A program made the translations under genes and the position numbers. The notes beneath the pieces were generated by a model that was not told the origin of the DNA, made no database searches, and worked only from the letters and a program-made list of their open reading frames with translations. A stretch of 64,000 nucleotides of DNA from Microbispora bryophytorum (lineage in GTDB: Bacteria > Actinomycetota > Actinomycetes > Streptosporangiales > Streptosporangiaceae): positions 372,001 through 436,000 of the forward strand of contig NZ_VIRL01000003.1 of NCBI RefSeq assembly GCF_006874465.1, given 5' to 3'. This document shows, piece by piece, positions 1-9,265 of this stretch; the first letter of the stretch is position 1, and each line of letters starts with the position of its first letter.

Positions 1-766
1 CCGCCCACCTCACGCCGCCGGGGATGAGGTCGCCGAGCGAGCGGGCCTGCCCGTCCGCCCCTGCGCCGGGGTCGCCCGCCTCGTCCGGATCGTCGGGCTC
101 GGCGAGCCAGACGAGTTTCGGCCGCGCCCCGGCCAGGTTCAGCGCGAGCGCCGCGTTGCCGTCCTCCGCGAGGCGCAGGTTGGTCATGAACGACGCGTCG
201 CCCAGCACGGTCACCGTGTGCCCGTCGGCGGTGTAGCGGACCAGGGCGTGCCCGTCGTCGGCCGGATAGCAGCCCGTGGCCCCCGGCGGCCCGGTGAAGG
301 ACGTTCCGCCGGTGTAGGCGTCGCCTGCCCGCACCGCCTCCCGCAGCGCGCACTGCGGAGCCCGTGACCGGGCGCGCACGGGGCCCTGCCTGCGTACGCC
401 GGGGGCGAGCACGTCGAGGTGCGGCACGGCGCCGGCCACGAGCCGGTCGCCGGGGGCCTCGGCGATGCGGCGGGCGGCGTCGCGGTTCAGGAAGCTCGCC
501 TCGGTGACCAGCAGCAGGGTCTGCGGCCCGGCGGCGGCCACCGCCGCGCCGGGCGTCTCGACCCGGACCACCTCCACCCCGTGCGCCTCCAGCAGCCGGG
601 CGAGTGCGCCGCTGCCGTTCAGCGAGGTGTCGGCGGGATCGAGGGTGCGGCCGCCGGACTGTTCCCCCGTCAGCAGCAGGGGCAGCACCGCCGTGACCAG
701 CACGAGCACCACCAGCAACGTGACCTGGGCCGCCTGCCGCGCGCGCCCCATCGTCGTGGCGGTCAT
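1..766 (-). CDS. DUF4350 domain membrane protein (3' end outside window)
   Basis: Reads from ATG at 766 leftwards off the window edge, about 255 codons visible. Residues about 10-30 form one hydrophobic membrane segment, followed by an extracytoplasmic alpha/beta region with the pattern of DUF4350 proteins (a leucine-rich stretch, then a segment ending in a conserved TVLGDASFMTN-like strand). The start ATG overlaps the TGA of the DUF4129 gene by four bases (763-766), so the two are translationally coupled. DUF4350/DUF4129 pairs are usually followed by a MoxR ATPase and a DUF58 protein, which would lie left of the window (inference). Biochemical function unknown. Confidence 0.85.
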   Translation of the reverse strand, partial: MTATTMGRARQAAQVTLLVVLVLVTAVLPLLLTGEQSGGRTLDPADTSLNGSGALARLLEAHGVEVVRVETPGAAVAAAGPQTLLLVTEASFLNRDAARRIAEAPGDRLVAGAVPHLDVLAPGVRRQGPVRARSRAPQCALREAVRAGDAYTGGTSFTGPPGATGCYPADDGHALVRYTADGHTVTVLGDASFMTNLRLAEDGNAALALNLAGARPKLVWLAEPDDPDEAGDPGAGADGQARSLGDLIPGGVRWA

Positions 767-1404
767 GCGGCCGCGCCCGTGCGGGCCGACCGCAGGCGCT
801 CGTCCAGGGCGGTGAGCGTCAGGTAGCCCTCCCTGGTGCCGCCCGCCCCGCCGTAGGTCACGTCGTCGAACAGGCGTGCCGCCGCGCGCAGGTCCGTCGC
901 GTGGGGTGGCAGCGCCTGCCCGGCGACCTCGGCGAGCTCCACGGCGGTGCGGCCCGGCATCGGGGTGACGATCGCGCGTTCCTCCAGGTCGCGGGCGATC
1001 GCGCGCAGCCGCTCCTGGATGGCCCCGGCCCAGCCGCCCTCGGTTGCCAGGCGCTCGGCCTCAGCGCGATGCTCGGCGGCCGTCCGCTCACGCTGCCCGA
1101 ACACGGCGCCGCTGTCCGTACGCCGGCCGCCGGAGAAGCGGCGCAGCGCCCATAAGAGCAGCACGGCCAGGACGGCGAGGACGACGGCGATCACGACGAT
1201 CGACCTCACGCCGCCTCCGCCCGTCCCGCCGCCGCTCATGATGTCGCCGAGGAACTGGGAGATCTCCCGCTGCAGCCGGTCGAACAACGGCTCGTGCTGG
1301 TAGCCCGCCCGGGACAGCTCCCGCGCGGCCTCCCGGGCGGCCTGGTCGCGGCCGACGTCGAGCGGCGAGGCGAGCAGCGCCGCCGCCGCCCGTACGGTCG
1401 TCAC
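763..1404 (-). CDS. DUF4129 domain membrane protein
   Basis: 213 residues from a GTG at 1404 whose bases overlap the upstream stop (GTGA, 1401-1404). A single membrane helix lies at about residues 55-78, preceded by an extracytoplasmic helix rich in Ala/Arg and followed by a cytoplasmic DUF4129 domain (about 85-205) containing the GWAGAIQERLRAIARDLE and ERLRSART helices typical of that family. It is the middle gene of a three-gene coupled unit. The family often accompanies transglutaminase-like and MoxR/DUF58 genes and is presumed envelope-associated; no enzymatic residues are recognisable here. Confidence 0.85.
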   Translation of the reverse strand: MTTVRAAAALLASPLDVGRDQAAREAARELSRAGYQHEPLFDRLQREISQFLGDIMSGGGTGGGGVRSIVVIAVVLAVLAVLLLWALRRFSGGRRTDSGAVFGQRERTAAEHRAEAERLATEGGWAGAIQERLRAIARDLEERAIVTPMPGRTAVELAEVAGQALPPHATDLRAAARLFDDVTYGGAGGTREGYLTLTALDERLRSARTGAAA

Positions 1405-2804
1405 GCCTGAGGCCCGTATGGCCCGTACGGCGGTCCGGACGGGCCGGACGCTCCGTACGGCCCATACGGCGGAGCCCCCTGATACGGCCCGGACTGCGGC
1501 CCGGACTGCGGCCCGGAGGCCGCCCCCGTCCCGGCGGCGTAGCTCGGGTGCCACAGGTCGTCGACCCCGGCGTGGATCCAGCCCTGCGACTGGTTCTGCG
1601 CCGCCGCCGTCTGCAGCACGAGGTCGAACGCCTCGGCCCGCATCCGCCGGTCGGCGTACAGCAGCCCGGTCACGCCCGCCTGGAAGGGGTAGGTGATCAT
1701 GGAGGCGATGACCTGGCCGACCGCCAGGAGGAGCGCCGCGATCACCATCCCGGCGGTGGTGCCGCTGTTCAGCATGCCGAGGAGCGAGCCGCCGAACGTG
1801 AACGGGATCGCCAGCACGTTGCTGATGATGGCCGCGAGTATGGCGGTGAGCAGCAGAATGCCGAGCACCCGCCAGCTGTCGCCCTTCACCAGCCGCCACG
1901 ACCGGCTCATTGCGTCGGTGACCCCGCGGCCCTCCAGCACGACGGCGGGGGCCGACAGCGACAGGCGCGTGTAGAAGAACAGCAGATAGGAGATGTAGGC
2001 CAGGAGGAACAGCAGGCCGAAGAGGGCTCCGATCCCGGCGGTGGCGGCCCCCATGGAGTCGAACGCGCCGGCCGCGGCCAGCACCACGAACACGGCGGCG
2101 AGCGCCAGCAGCGGCAGCAGGAGGATGAGCGCCTGCAGCAGCACCAGCCCGAACAGCGCGAGCACCCGCGACCGCGCCAGCCGCCACGCCTCGCCCACCG
2201 TGATGCGCCCGCCGAACACCGCGCGGCCCAGCACCCGGGTCAGGACGCCCGTGAGGACGGTGGTGCCGACGAACGTCATGACGTAGCTGAGGATCGCGCC
2301 GATGTACTGCGCGGCCAGGCCGGCGATCGGCACGTTCACCGTGTCGGCGGAGTACGGGTCGGCAATGAGATCGCCGAGCGAGCCCAACGAGATGGCCTGC
2401 CCGATCGCGGCCGGGATTCCGGTCACGGCCGCCACGATCGCCGACAGGCCGAGCGTGGCCCTGGGGTTCGAGCGGATCAGCTTGATCGTGCCGTCGAGGA
2501 TGTCGCCGAGCGTCAACGGGCGCAGCGGGATGATGCCCGGCCGCGGCGCGTCCGGCGCCCGGTACCCGTACTGCCCGCCCGCATAGGGCGCGTACGGCGT
2601 GGCCGAATGCGGCGTGCCCGGATAAGGGGAGGCCGGATGCGGCGCGGACGGATGTGGCGCGGACGGGTTCGCGCCCTGCGGCGCGCCGGCGCCGGGGGAG
2701 GCCCAGGAGGGTCCGGACGCCCCGGCGGCCCCGCCGTACGGGGGAGGTTGATCGGCCGCCCAGCCGGAGGGCATGTCGGGGGTGGAGCCGGGGCCGTCTG
2801 TCAT
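1401..2804 (-). CDS. Polytopic membrane protein, glycerophosphodiester phosphodiesterase membrane-domain family
   Basis: 467 residues from ATG at 2804. The first 90 residues are a Pro/Ala/Gly/Tyr-rich low-complexity tail with repeats such as APHPSAPHPASPYPG, then six or so hydrophobic segments (about 115-400), then a second Gly-Pro-Tyr rich tail (GPYGASGPSGPPYGPYG). This matches the actinobacterial family with the membrane domain named after glycerophosphoryl diester phosphodiesterase, but the catalytic GDPD domain itself is absent, so phosphodiesterase activity should not be assumed. It is the first gene of a coupled minus-strand unit, divergent from mtrA; the 283-base gap holds the promoters of both. 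Confidence 0.85.
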   Translation of the reverse strand: MTDGPGSTPDMPSGWAADQPPPYGGAAGASGPSWASPGAGAPQGANPSAPHPSAPHPASPYPGTPHSATPYAPYAGGQYGYRAPDAPRPGIIPLRPLTLGDILDGTIKLIRSNPRATLGLSAIVAAVTGIPAAIGQAISLGSLGDLIADPYSADTVNVPIAGLAAQYIGAILSYVMTFVGTTVLTGVLTRVLGRAVFGGRITVGEAWRLARSRVLALFGLVLLQALILLLPLLALAAVFVVLAAAGAFDSMGAATAGIGALFGLLFLLAYISYLLFFYTRLSLSAPAVVLEGRGVTDAMSRSWRLVKGDSWRVLGILLLTAILAAIISNVLAIPFTFGGSLLGMLNSGTTAGMVIAALLLAVGQVIASMITYPFQAGVTGLLYADRRMRAEAFDLVLQTAAAQNQSQGWIHAGVDDLWHPSYAAGTGAASGPQSGPQSGPYQGAPPYGPYGASGPSGPPYGPYGPQA

Positions 2805-3087
2805 GTCCCAATCCTGGCATGATGTACGCGCGCGCCGCGCGGCCATACTGGAGGGCTCGGAAGGGATGGCCGAAACAGGGGGTGCGGGCGCACACTTGGA
2901 ACGTGACCGCACCACGGGATTCCCGACGGTGTGACCGCATCTGGTCAGATAATCGCGCGCTTCGTCTGCTGCGCCTAAACTCCAACCTCTGTCGTGGTCG
3001 TGTAACACCAAAGCGGTGGCCACGGTAGCCTGCGGGGGAAACTGTGACAAACGCCCAAATCTCCCAAACGCGTACGAATGAGGGGCC
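2805..3087. promoter_or_regulatory. Divergent promoter region between membrane-protein operon and mtrA
   Basis: This 283-base non-coding stretch separates the divergent starts at 2804 and 3088. It is visibly less GC-rich than its flanks between about 2930 and 3085, as expected for promoters. A CTGTGACAAACGC segment at about 3040-3053 resembles published descriptions of MtrA-type GTGAC boxes but only loosely. A GAGGGG ribosome-binding site precedes mtrA. Confidence 0.45.
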
Positions 3088-3765
3088 ATGAAAGGACGCG
3101 TGCTGGTCGTCGACGACGACGCCGCTCTCGCCGAGATGCTCGGCATCGTCTTGCGCGGGGAGGGCTTTGAGCCGTCGTTCGTGTCCGATGGAGACAAGGC
3201 GCTCGACGCCTTCAGGGACACCAGGCCGGACCTCGTCCTGCTCGACCTGATGCTTCCCGGCGCCGACGGCATCGACGTCTGCCGTCGCATCCGTGCCGAG
3301 TCCGGGGTCCCGATCGTGATGCTCACGGCCAAGAGCGACACCATCGACGTGGTGCTCGGCCTGGAGTCCGGTGCGGACGACTACATCGTCAAGCCGTTCA
3401 AGCCCAAGGAGCTCGTCGCCCGCGTGCGCGCCCGCCTGCGCCGCACCGACGAGCCCACGCCCGAGATCCTGCAGATCGGCGACATCACCATCGATGTGGC
3501 CGGTCACTCGGTCAAGCGCGGCGAGGAGACCATCAACCTCACGCCGCTGGAGTTCGACCTGCTGGTCGCGCTGGCCCGCAAGCCCCGCCAGGTCTTCACC
3601 CGTGAGGTGCTGCTGGAGCAGGTCTGGGGTTACCGGCACGCCGCGGACACCCGCCTGGTGAACGTGCACGTCCAGCGCCTGCGGGCGAAGATCGAGAAGG
3701 ACCCCGAGCACCCGGAGATCGTCGTCACCGTCCGGGGCGTGGGCTACAAGGCCGGCCCGGCGTAA
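3088..3765 (+). CDS. mtrA: Response regulator MtrA
   Basis: 225 residues, the normal length of MtrA. The receiver domain (1-115) has the acidic pocket VVDDD at 8-12, phospho-acceptor Asp53 in LLDLMLPGADG, Thr80 and Lys102 (VKPFKPKEL). A winged-helix OmpR/PhoB DNA-binding domain follows (about 130-224) ending in RGVGYKAG. It is the first gene of mtrA-mtrB-lpqB, with only 16 bases before mtrB. In actinobacteria MtrA controls cell-wall, division and osmotic-stress genes and is generally essential or pleiotropic. Start chosen at the ATG with GAGGGG upstream; identity is secure from sequence plus context. Confidence 0.97.
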   Translation: MKGRVLVVDDDAALAEMLGIVLRGEGFEPSFVSDGDKALDAFRDTRPDLVLLDLMLPGADGIDVCRRIRAESGVPIVMLTAKSDTIDVVLGLESGADDYIVKPFKPKELVARVRARLRRTDEPTPEILQIGDITIDVAGHSVKRGEETINLTPLEFDLLVALARKPRQVFTREVLLEQVWGYRHAADTRLVNVHVQRLRAKIEKDPEHPEIVVTVRGVGYKAGPA

Positions 3766-3781
3766 GCCGGACGTCAGCGTC

Positions 3782-5521
3782 ATGCCGGTCCCCGCGAGGA
3801 AACGCCGTCGCCGGACCCCGGGCCAGATCGCCCGCGGGGTCCGCAGGCGCGCGCGCCGCCTCGCGGGCCGGCTGCGGCACGTCTGGCGGCGCTCGCTCCA
3901 GCTCCGCGTCGTCACCAGCACGCTGGTGCTGTCGATGGCCGTGGTGGTCGTCCTCGGCGTCTTCCTGATGCAGTCGATCGTCGCCTCGGTGCTGACCAGC
4001 ACCGAGGTGTCGGCGGTCGAGGAGTCGCGGGCGAACATCGCGACCGCGAGCGGCTATCTCACGCAGCCCGCGGACTCGACCGACATCACGCAGGACGCCA
4101 CTGCCCAGGGGCAGACGATGAACCCCGTCGACGCGGCGGCCAGGGCGCTGACCGACCGCTCCGGCGGCCGTTACGACGTCGTCATCCTCAACGAGGGTTC
4201 GGTCGGCGAGGGCCGGGCGTCCGGGCAGATCGACTGGTCGAGCATTCCGGCCCTGCTGCGCGAGAAGGTCCAGAGCAGCGAGGAGCAGTCGCTCTGGGAC
4301 CAGACCGTGAAGATCCGGTACATCGGCGCCAAGCAGCCCGAGAGCGCCTGGGTGGTCGGCGGCCGGGTGAACGGCACCTACGAGATCTACCACGTCTTCC
4401 CCCTCGGCGAGGAGGAGAAGACGCTGCTCACGGTCCAGCAGATGGTCTTCGGCGCGGGAGCCGCGCTCGTGCTGCTGCTCGCCGGCGTCGCCTCGCTGGT
4501 CACCCGGCAGGTGGTCACCCCCGTACGGCTCGCGCGCCAGGCGGCGGAACGGCTCGCCGCCGGTCGGCTGGAGGAGCGGCTCAAGGTGCGCGGGGAGGAC
4601 GACCTCGCCCGGCTGGCGACCTCGTTCAACGAGATGGCGTCCAACCTCGCCGTGAAGATCCACCAGCTGGAGGAGCTCTCCCAGGTGCAGCGGCAGTTCG
4701 TCTCCGACGTCTCGCACGAGCTGCGCACGCCGCTGACGACCGTCCGCATGGCCGCCGACCTGCTCTACGAGGGCCGTGAGGACTTCGACGCCTCCTCCGC
4801 GCGGGCCGCCGAGCTCATGCAGAACCAGCTCGAACGCTTCGAGTCGATGCTGGCCGACCTGCTGGAGATCAGCCGCTACGACGCGGGGGCGGCCACCCTC
4901 GACCTCGACCCCGTCGACATGCGCGACGTGGTCATGCGGGCGGTGGGCGACTCCGAGACGCTCGCCGAGCGGCAGGCCACCCGCTTCGAGCTGCGCCTGC
5001 CCAACGAGCCGTGCATGGCCGAGGTGGACAGCCGCAGGGTCGAGCGGATCCTGCGCAACCTGCTCTTCAACGCCATCGAGCACGGCGAGGGCAAGGACAT
5101 CGTCGTCACGCTCGGCGCCGACCGCGACGCGGTGGCCGTGGCCGTACGCGACCACGGGGTCGGCCTCAAGGCGGGCGAGGAGACGATGGTGTTCGACCGC
5201 TTCTGGCGCGCCGACCCCTCGCGCGCCCGGACCATCGGCGGCACCGGGCTCGGCCTGGCGATCTCGCGGGAGGACGCCATGCTGCACGGCGGCTGGCTCC
5301 AGGCGTGGGGCGCGCCGGGGGAGGGCAGCCAGTTCCGCCTGTCGCTGCCGCGCGCGGCGGGGTCTCCGCTGCGCGGGTCGCCGCTGCCGCTCGTGCCGCC
5401 GGAGGTCGAGATGCGGCGCACCTGGCGCGGCCACGCCACGCCGGTCCTGACCCCGGCGCCGGTGGAGGCGGCGCCGAGGGCGCGCGAGAACGTGGATGCG
5501 GGGGCCTTCGATGCGGAGTGA
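3782..5521 (+). CDS. mtrB: Sensor histidine kinase MtrB
   Basis: 579 residues. A strongly basic N-terminus (about 7-37) precedes membrane helix 1 (about 41-64), an extracytoplasmic sensor region (65-220), membrane helix 2 (221-241), a HAMP linker (242-295), and a HisKA domain with phospho-accepting His312 in SDVSHELRTPL. The ATPase domain carries the N box (NLLFNAIEHG), a G1-type DHGVGL and the GGTGLGLAIS motif. Partner of MtrA, and modulated by the lipoprotein LpqB encoded immediately downstream. The C-terminus extends about 50 residues beyond the ATPase domain and is Pro/Ala/Arg-rich. Confidence 0.96.
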   Translation: MPVPARKRRRRTPGQIARGVRRRARRLAGRLRHVWRRSLQLRVVTSTLVLSMAVVVVLGVFLMQSIVASVLTSTEVSAVEESRANIATASGYLTQPADSTDITQDATAQGQTMNPVDAAARALTDRSGGRYDVVILNEGSVGEGRASGQIDWSSIPALLREKVQSSEEQSLWDQTVKIRYIGAKQPESAWVVGGRVNGTYEIYHVFPLGEEEKTLLTVQQMVFGAGAALVLLLAGVASLVTRQVVTPVRLARQAAERLAAGRLEERLKVRGEDDLARLATSFNEMASNLAVKIHQLEELSQVQRQFVSDVSHELRTPLTTVRMAADLLYEGREDFDASSARAAELMQNQLERFESMLADLLEISRYDAGAATLDLDPVDMRDVVMRAVGDSETLAERQATRFELRLPNEPCMAEVDSRRVERILRNLLFNAIEHGEGKDIVVTLGADRDAVAVAVRDHGVGLKAGEETMVFDRFWRADPSRARTIGGTGLGLAISREDAMLHGGWLQAWGAPGEGSQFRLSLPRAAGSPLRGSPLPLVPPEVEMRRTWRGHATPVLTPAPVEAAPRARENVDAGAFDAE

Positions 5522-7289
5522 GCGGCGGAGTGAGCGGCTCGGTGCCCGCCGTCTCACCGCCGCCGCGGGTGCGGCGCTCGTCCTGGTCTCCGGCGGGGCA
5601 GGGTGCGCCACCGTGCCCACGAGCGGCAGCCCCCGCGCCGCCCAGGAGGACCACGGCAAGGACACGCTCAGCCAGCCGTACGTGCGGCTCATCGCGACCC
5701 CGCCCAAGAAGGGCGCCCCGCCCGAGGACATCGTGAAGGGCTTCCAGGCCGCGATGGCGGCCTTCGACGACCCCGAGCTCGCCGTCGCCCGGGAATACCT
5801 CACCCCGGGCGCGGCCAAGCACTGGAACCCGTGGCGGCAGACCCGCATCTACGAGGGCAAGATCGAGTCGGACCGCGCCCAGGATCTTCAGAAGGCCACG
5901 CGGACGACGGTGACGCTGAAGGGCGCGGCGGTCGCCACGATCGACGCGGAGGGCAGGTCGACCCCGGCCGCGGGCAACCTCGTCGAGCCGTTCACGCTGG
6001 TCAAGCAGAACGGCGAGTGGCGGATCGACGTGCCGCCCGACGCCCGCCTGCTGTCGTACGACGACCTGTGGCGTGCCTACCGGAAGGTCGACCTGTACTA
6101 CCCGCCCGCCACCGGGGAGATCGGCCTCGTGGCCGACCGGGTGTGGGTGCCGATCGAACCCGGCAGGGGCGTGCCCGAGACGCTGGTCCGCCGCCTGCTC
6201 GCCGGGCCGACCTCGTCCATCAGGAACGCGGTGAGCAGCGCGTTCCCGCCGGGCACCGAGCTCAACCGGATCAGCGTCGAGGGGGACACGGTCGTGGTCG
6301 ACTTCTCCTCGGAACTGGAGACGGTGCCCACCAACCGCCTCGACGCGCTCAAGGCCCAGCTCGTGTGGACGCTCGGTGAACTGGTCACCGGCCGGACCGT
6401 CGAGATCCGCATGAACGGCGACTCCGGGATGCGGTTCCGGCCCGCCGACTACGCCCGCTACGACCCGAACGTGCTGACCGGCTCCCTGCAGGCCTACTAC
6501 ATGCAGGGCGGCAGGCTGCTGCAGTTCAAGGAGAAGGGCGACGGCACCCCGGTGCCGGGCGCGGCCGGCGAGCAGGCCGCGAAGTTCTCCCAGCCGGCCG
6601 TCTCCAACACCGACGACTTCCCGCCCCTCGTGGCCGCGCTGGTCAACGGCGACGGCGTCTACGCCGCCCCGATGGCCCCCGGCAGCCAGTGGCAGCGGTG
6701 GATCGCGGGCGGGGACATGAGCCCGCCCTCCTGGGACCGCTACGGGGCCGTCTGGTCGGCCGAGAGGGTGAACCCGCACGAGAGCCGGATCTGGACGGCC
6801 GAGAACGGCCGGGCCCGCCGTGTGGAGATCGACGACGAGCTGTCGTACGGGCGGATCCTGGAGCTGCGGGTCGCCCGTGACGGGGCCAGGGTCGCCGTGA
6901 TCATCGACGACGGCCTCGGCACCTCCGTGAAGATCGGCACGATCGTCCGCAATGGCCAGCAGACGCGGATCGAGTCCGTGCGGACGCTCATCGAGCCGCG
7001 CGACGCGCGCAAAATCAAGGACATCGCCTGGCAGGACGCCGCCGATCTGCTCGTGCTGTCCGAAGGCAGCAGCGGCCAGGAGCTCGCCACCTGGTCGGTG
7101 ATGGAGGGGGTCGTCCCCAACGACGGCCCCATCAAGCTCGACTCGAAGATCAAGTCGATCGTCGCGGTCCCGGACCACGTCCTCGCGGCGGCCGACGAGG
7201 GCCAGGTGCTCACCTACAGCGCGGACAAGCACGCCTGGACCCCGCGCGCCGACGACGGCTCCAGCAACCCCGTCTATCCCCTCGGCTGA
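5511..7289 (+). CDS. lpqB: Lipoprotein LpqB, MtrAB accessory
   Basis: 592 residues from ATG at 5511, overlapping the mtrB stop; an in-frame ATG at 5496 is an alternative. The signal peptide (basic MRSERRSER, hydrophobic 15-28) ends at Cys32 in a lipobox-like GGAGC, giving a lipid-anchored exported protein. Then come a GerMN domain (about residues 190-310) and a C-terminal LpqB beta-propeller-like domain. In mycobacteria LpqB interacts with the MtrB sensor region and affects MtrA phosphorylation; the same three-gene order here supports the same role. The direct repeat GAGTGAGCGGC at the start encodes the RSER-RSER basic stretch. Confidence 0.95.
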   Translation: MRSERRSERLGARRLTAAAGAALVLVSGGAGCATVPTSGSPRAAQEDHGKDTLSQPYVRLIATPPKKGAPPEDIVKGFQAAMAAFDDPELAVAREYLTPGAAKHWNPWRQTRIYEGKIESDRAQDLQKATRTTVTLKGAAVATIDAEGRSTPAAGNLVEPFTLVKQNGEWRIDVPPDARLLSYDDLWRAYRKVDLYYPPATGEIGLVADRVWVPIEPGRGVPETLVRRLLAGPTSSIRNAVSSAFPPGTELNRISVEGDTVVVDFSSELETVPTNRLDALKAQLVWTLGELVTGRTVEIRMNGDSGMRFRPADYARYDPNVLTGSLQAYYMQGGRLLQFKEKGDGTPVPGAAGEQAAKFSQPAVSNTDDFPPLVAALVNGDGVYAAPMAPGSQWQRWIAGGDMSPPSWDRYGAVWSAERVNPHESRIWTAENGRARRVEIDDELSYGRILELRVARDGARVAVIIDDGLGTSVKIGTIVRNGQQTRIESVRTLIEPRDARKIKDIAWQDAADLLVLSEGSSGQELATWSVMEGVVPNDGPIKLDSKIKSIVAVPDHVLAAADEGQVLTYSADKHAWTPRADDGSSNPVYPLG

Positions 7290-7340
7290 GCCGGCCGGAG
7301 GGCACAGCGAACTGTCGGTGACGGACGGCATGCTGAGGGC

Positions 7341-8063
7341 GTGCCTCCCGCCCTGCTCGATCTGATCCTCCCGCCCCGCTGCGCCGGCTGCGGCGCCCCG
7401 GGCGCCCCGGCCTGCCCGTCCTGCAGGGCCGAGCTGCTGCGGGAGCCGGCTCCCCGGCCGCCGGACCCGCCGCCTCCGGGCCTGCCGGACTGCTGGTCGG
7501 CCACCGCCTACGACGGCGCGGCCCGCCGGATGATCCTCGCCTGCAAGGAACGCGGCAGAACGGCTCTGGTGCCGGTCCTGGCGGCCGCCGTGAGCGCATG
7601 CGTGGCCGCGTGGGCGGCGGGTGGGGAAGTCCGCCGCGAGGTGTGGCTGGTGCCGGTTCCGAGCGCACGGGCCGCCTCCCGCCGCCGGGGGCACGACCCC
7701 GTCCGGGCCGTCGCCGCGGCGGCGGCCCGCGAGCTGTGCAGGCGAGGCCGGCCCGCCGTCCTCGCACCCCTGCTGCGGCAGGGCCGCCGCGTGGCCGACC
7801 AGGCGGGGCTGGGATCGGCGGAGCGGGCCGTCAACCTGTCCGGGGCCTTCGAGGCCGTGTCGGGGCGGGTGGCGCGGCCACGGCCCTGTGGCCGCGGTCC
7901 GGGGGGTGTCGCCGTGGTCCTGGTGGACGACATCGTCACGACGGGGACGACGCTGGCGGAGGCGGCCAGGGCGCTGCGCGCCGCGGGCGCGGAGCCGTCC
8001 GCGGCGGTGACCATCGCTGCGACACGCCGGAGATGTCGGATTGGAGATTATCACGGACAGTAA
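7341..8063 (+). CDS. comF: ComF family phosphoribosyltransferase-like protein
   Basis: 240 residues from GTG at 7341, which has GAGGGC just upstream. The N-terminus carries a four-cysteine zinc ribbon (C14, C17, C25, C28) and the C-terminal half a type I phosphoribosyltransferase fold with the PRPP loop VVLVDDIVTTGTT. ComF proteins are required for DNA uptake in naturally competent bacteria; in actinomycetes the role is not established. Its place between lpqB and hpf is the standard actinobacterial order (mycobacterial Rv3242c/Rv3241c). Confidence 0.92.
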   Translation: MPPALLDLILPPRCAGCGAPGAPACPSCRAELLREPAPRPPDPPPPGLPDCWSATAYDGAARRMILACKERGRTALVPVLAAAVSACVAAWAAGGEVRREVWLVPVPSARAASRRRGHDPVRAVAAAAARELCRRGRPAVLAPLLRQGRRVADQAGLGSAERAVNLSGAFEAVSGRVARPRPCGRGPGGVAVVLVDDIVTTGTTLAEAARALRAAGAEPSAAVTIAATRRRCRIGDYHGQ

Positions 8064-8589
8064 AGACTTTGGTAAGGGCAGGGCGTGCCGCCGAGGGGCG
8101 ACCGCACGCCGATTTCGCGGCGACTTGCCAGCTCAATGCAGGTGTGGGCGTCGTGGTTGCGGGGATTCCCAGAACATGACCACGAATTTTCCGACGGCCA
8201 GACGGCAACCCGTATCACGCAAAGTGATCGTTTAGCCGATCTCCTGGCTGACATTCGAGACGGTAGCGACTAGCGTTCAGGCATGGCACCCGTCCGGGTC
8301 CGTGGTTGCGCCGGGCCGACCCCCTCATGGGGTCCGGCCTGGCTAGCCGATGCCAGCCGCAGGCGAAACGGCCCACGTAAGGCGACTCTTGGTCGACCGA
8401 TCACGGTGCGGCTTAGAGGTAAGTCCTGCCCTCCCGGGGGTCCAGATGTCCCCCGTAAGAGGAGAAGGGCAGTAGTGGCGAGTGAGCCGCGAACCCCTCA
8501 GCAGGCGGATGTGGGGACGAAGACCAGGTCGGCCGGACGGGTGCCCAGGAGCGCGTGCGCGACCGTCGATGTGCGAAGGGGGGCTTTGC
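8064..8589 (+). promoter_or_regulatory. Long hpf upstream region with promoter and structured leader
   Basis: This 526-base gap holds no convincing gene. A good promoter match is present: CTGACA at 8248-8253, a 17-base spacer and TAGCGT at 8271-8276, which would start transcription near 8283 and leave a leader of about 300 nt. The leader contains two hairpins: 8314-8339 (GGCCGACCCC arm, one bulged base) and a nested structure with outer arms 8426-8432/8466-8472 and inner arms 8436-8440/8450-8454. No known riboswitch class was recognised. A 9-codon reading frame (ATG at 8446) lies inside the second hairpin. Confidence 0.5.
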
Positions 8590-9255
8590 GTGGAAATCAT
8601 CGTCAAGGGACGGCACACCACTGTGGGTGACCGGTTCCGCGATCAAGTGACGTCCAAGCTGGCCAGGATCCAGAAGCTCAACAACAAGCTCATCCAGATC
8701 GACGTAGAGGTCTCGAAGGAACCCAACCATCGGCAGAGCGGGCAACGTGAACGGGTGGAGCTGACGATCCACTCACGGGGCCCCGCCATCCGCGCGGAGG
8801 CCTGCGCGGACGACCGGTTCTCGGCGCTGGACATCGCCATCGGCAAGCTGGAGGAGCGGCTGAGGCGACTCGCCGACCGCCGCAAGATCCATCACGGCAA
8901 GAACTGCCCTCCCTCGACGGCGGAGCTCACCGCGGTGGCCGAAAGCGCGCAGGGGGTGGTCGAGACCGTCCGGGAAGAGCCGGAGCCGGTCGCGGAGATC
9001 CCGGCGGAGACCGCCGGGGGGCGGATCGAGAGTTCCGACCCCTTCGTGCCCATCGAGATGGACGGCGAAGGACCGCTGATCGTACGCGAGAAGTTCCACA
9101 AGTCCGACCCCATCACGATCGACCAGGCGCTCCTGGAAATGGAGCTCGTGGGTCACGACTTCTACCTCTTCCGCGACAAGGAAGGGGGCCAGCCGAGCGT
9201 CGTCTACCGGCGCCGCGGCTACGACTACGGAGTCCTCAGGCTCGTGGAGAGCTAG
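8590..9255 (+). CDS. hpf: Ribosome hibernation promoting factor, long form
   Basis: 221 residues. The GTG at 8590 is preceded by GGGGG at suitable distance and gives the canonical start MEIIVKGRHTTV; longer in-frame starts upstream lack this. Residues 1-105 are the S30AE/RaiA domain that binds the 30S decoding region; a variable acidic linker (about 110-155) joins it to the C-terminal dimerisation domain (about 165-221) with the conserved IDQALLEMELVGHDFYLFRD and YRRRGYDYGVLRL segments. Long HPF dimerises ribosomes into 100S particles in stationary phase or stress. Follows comF as in other actinobacteria. Confidence 0.95.
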   Translation: MEIIVKGRHTTVGDRFRDQVTSKLARIQKLNNKLIQIDVEVSKEPNHRQSGQRERVELTIHSRGPAIRAEACADDRFSALDIAIGKLEERLRRLADRRKIHHGKNCPPSTAELTAVAESAQGVVETVREEPEPVAEIPAETAGGRIESSDPFVPIEMDGEGPLIVREKFHKSDPITIDQALLEMELVGHDFYLFRDKEGGQPSVVYRRRGYDYGVLRLVES

Positions 9256-9265
9256 CACTTCGTCC

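Noticed and set aside
763..4038. A 1091-codon minus-strand frame covering the mtrA/mtrB region
   Set aside because: Only its last 213 codons (from GTG 1404) look like protein; the rest is antisense to mtrA, mtrB and the membrane-protein gene and is Arg/Ala-rich shadow typical of GC-rich DNA.
5166..8054. A 962-codon minus-strand frame antisense to lpqB and comF
   Set aside because: Arg/Gly-rich shadow crossing two real plus-strand genes.
8064..8589. A known riboswitch before hpf
   Set aside because: Hairpins are present, but the conserved cores of cobalamin, c-di-AMP or other familiar classes were not found.
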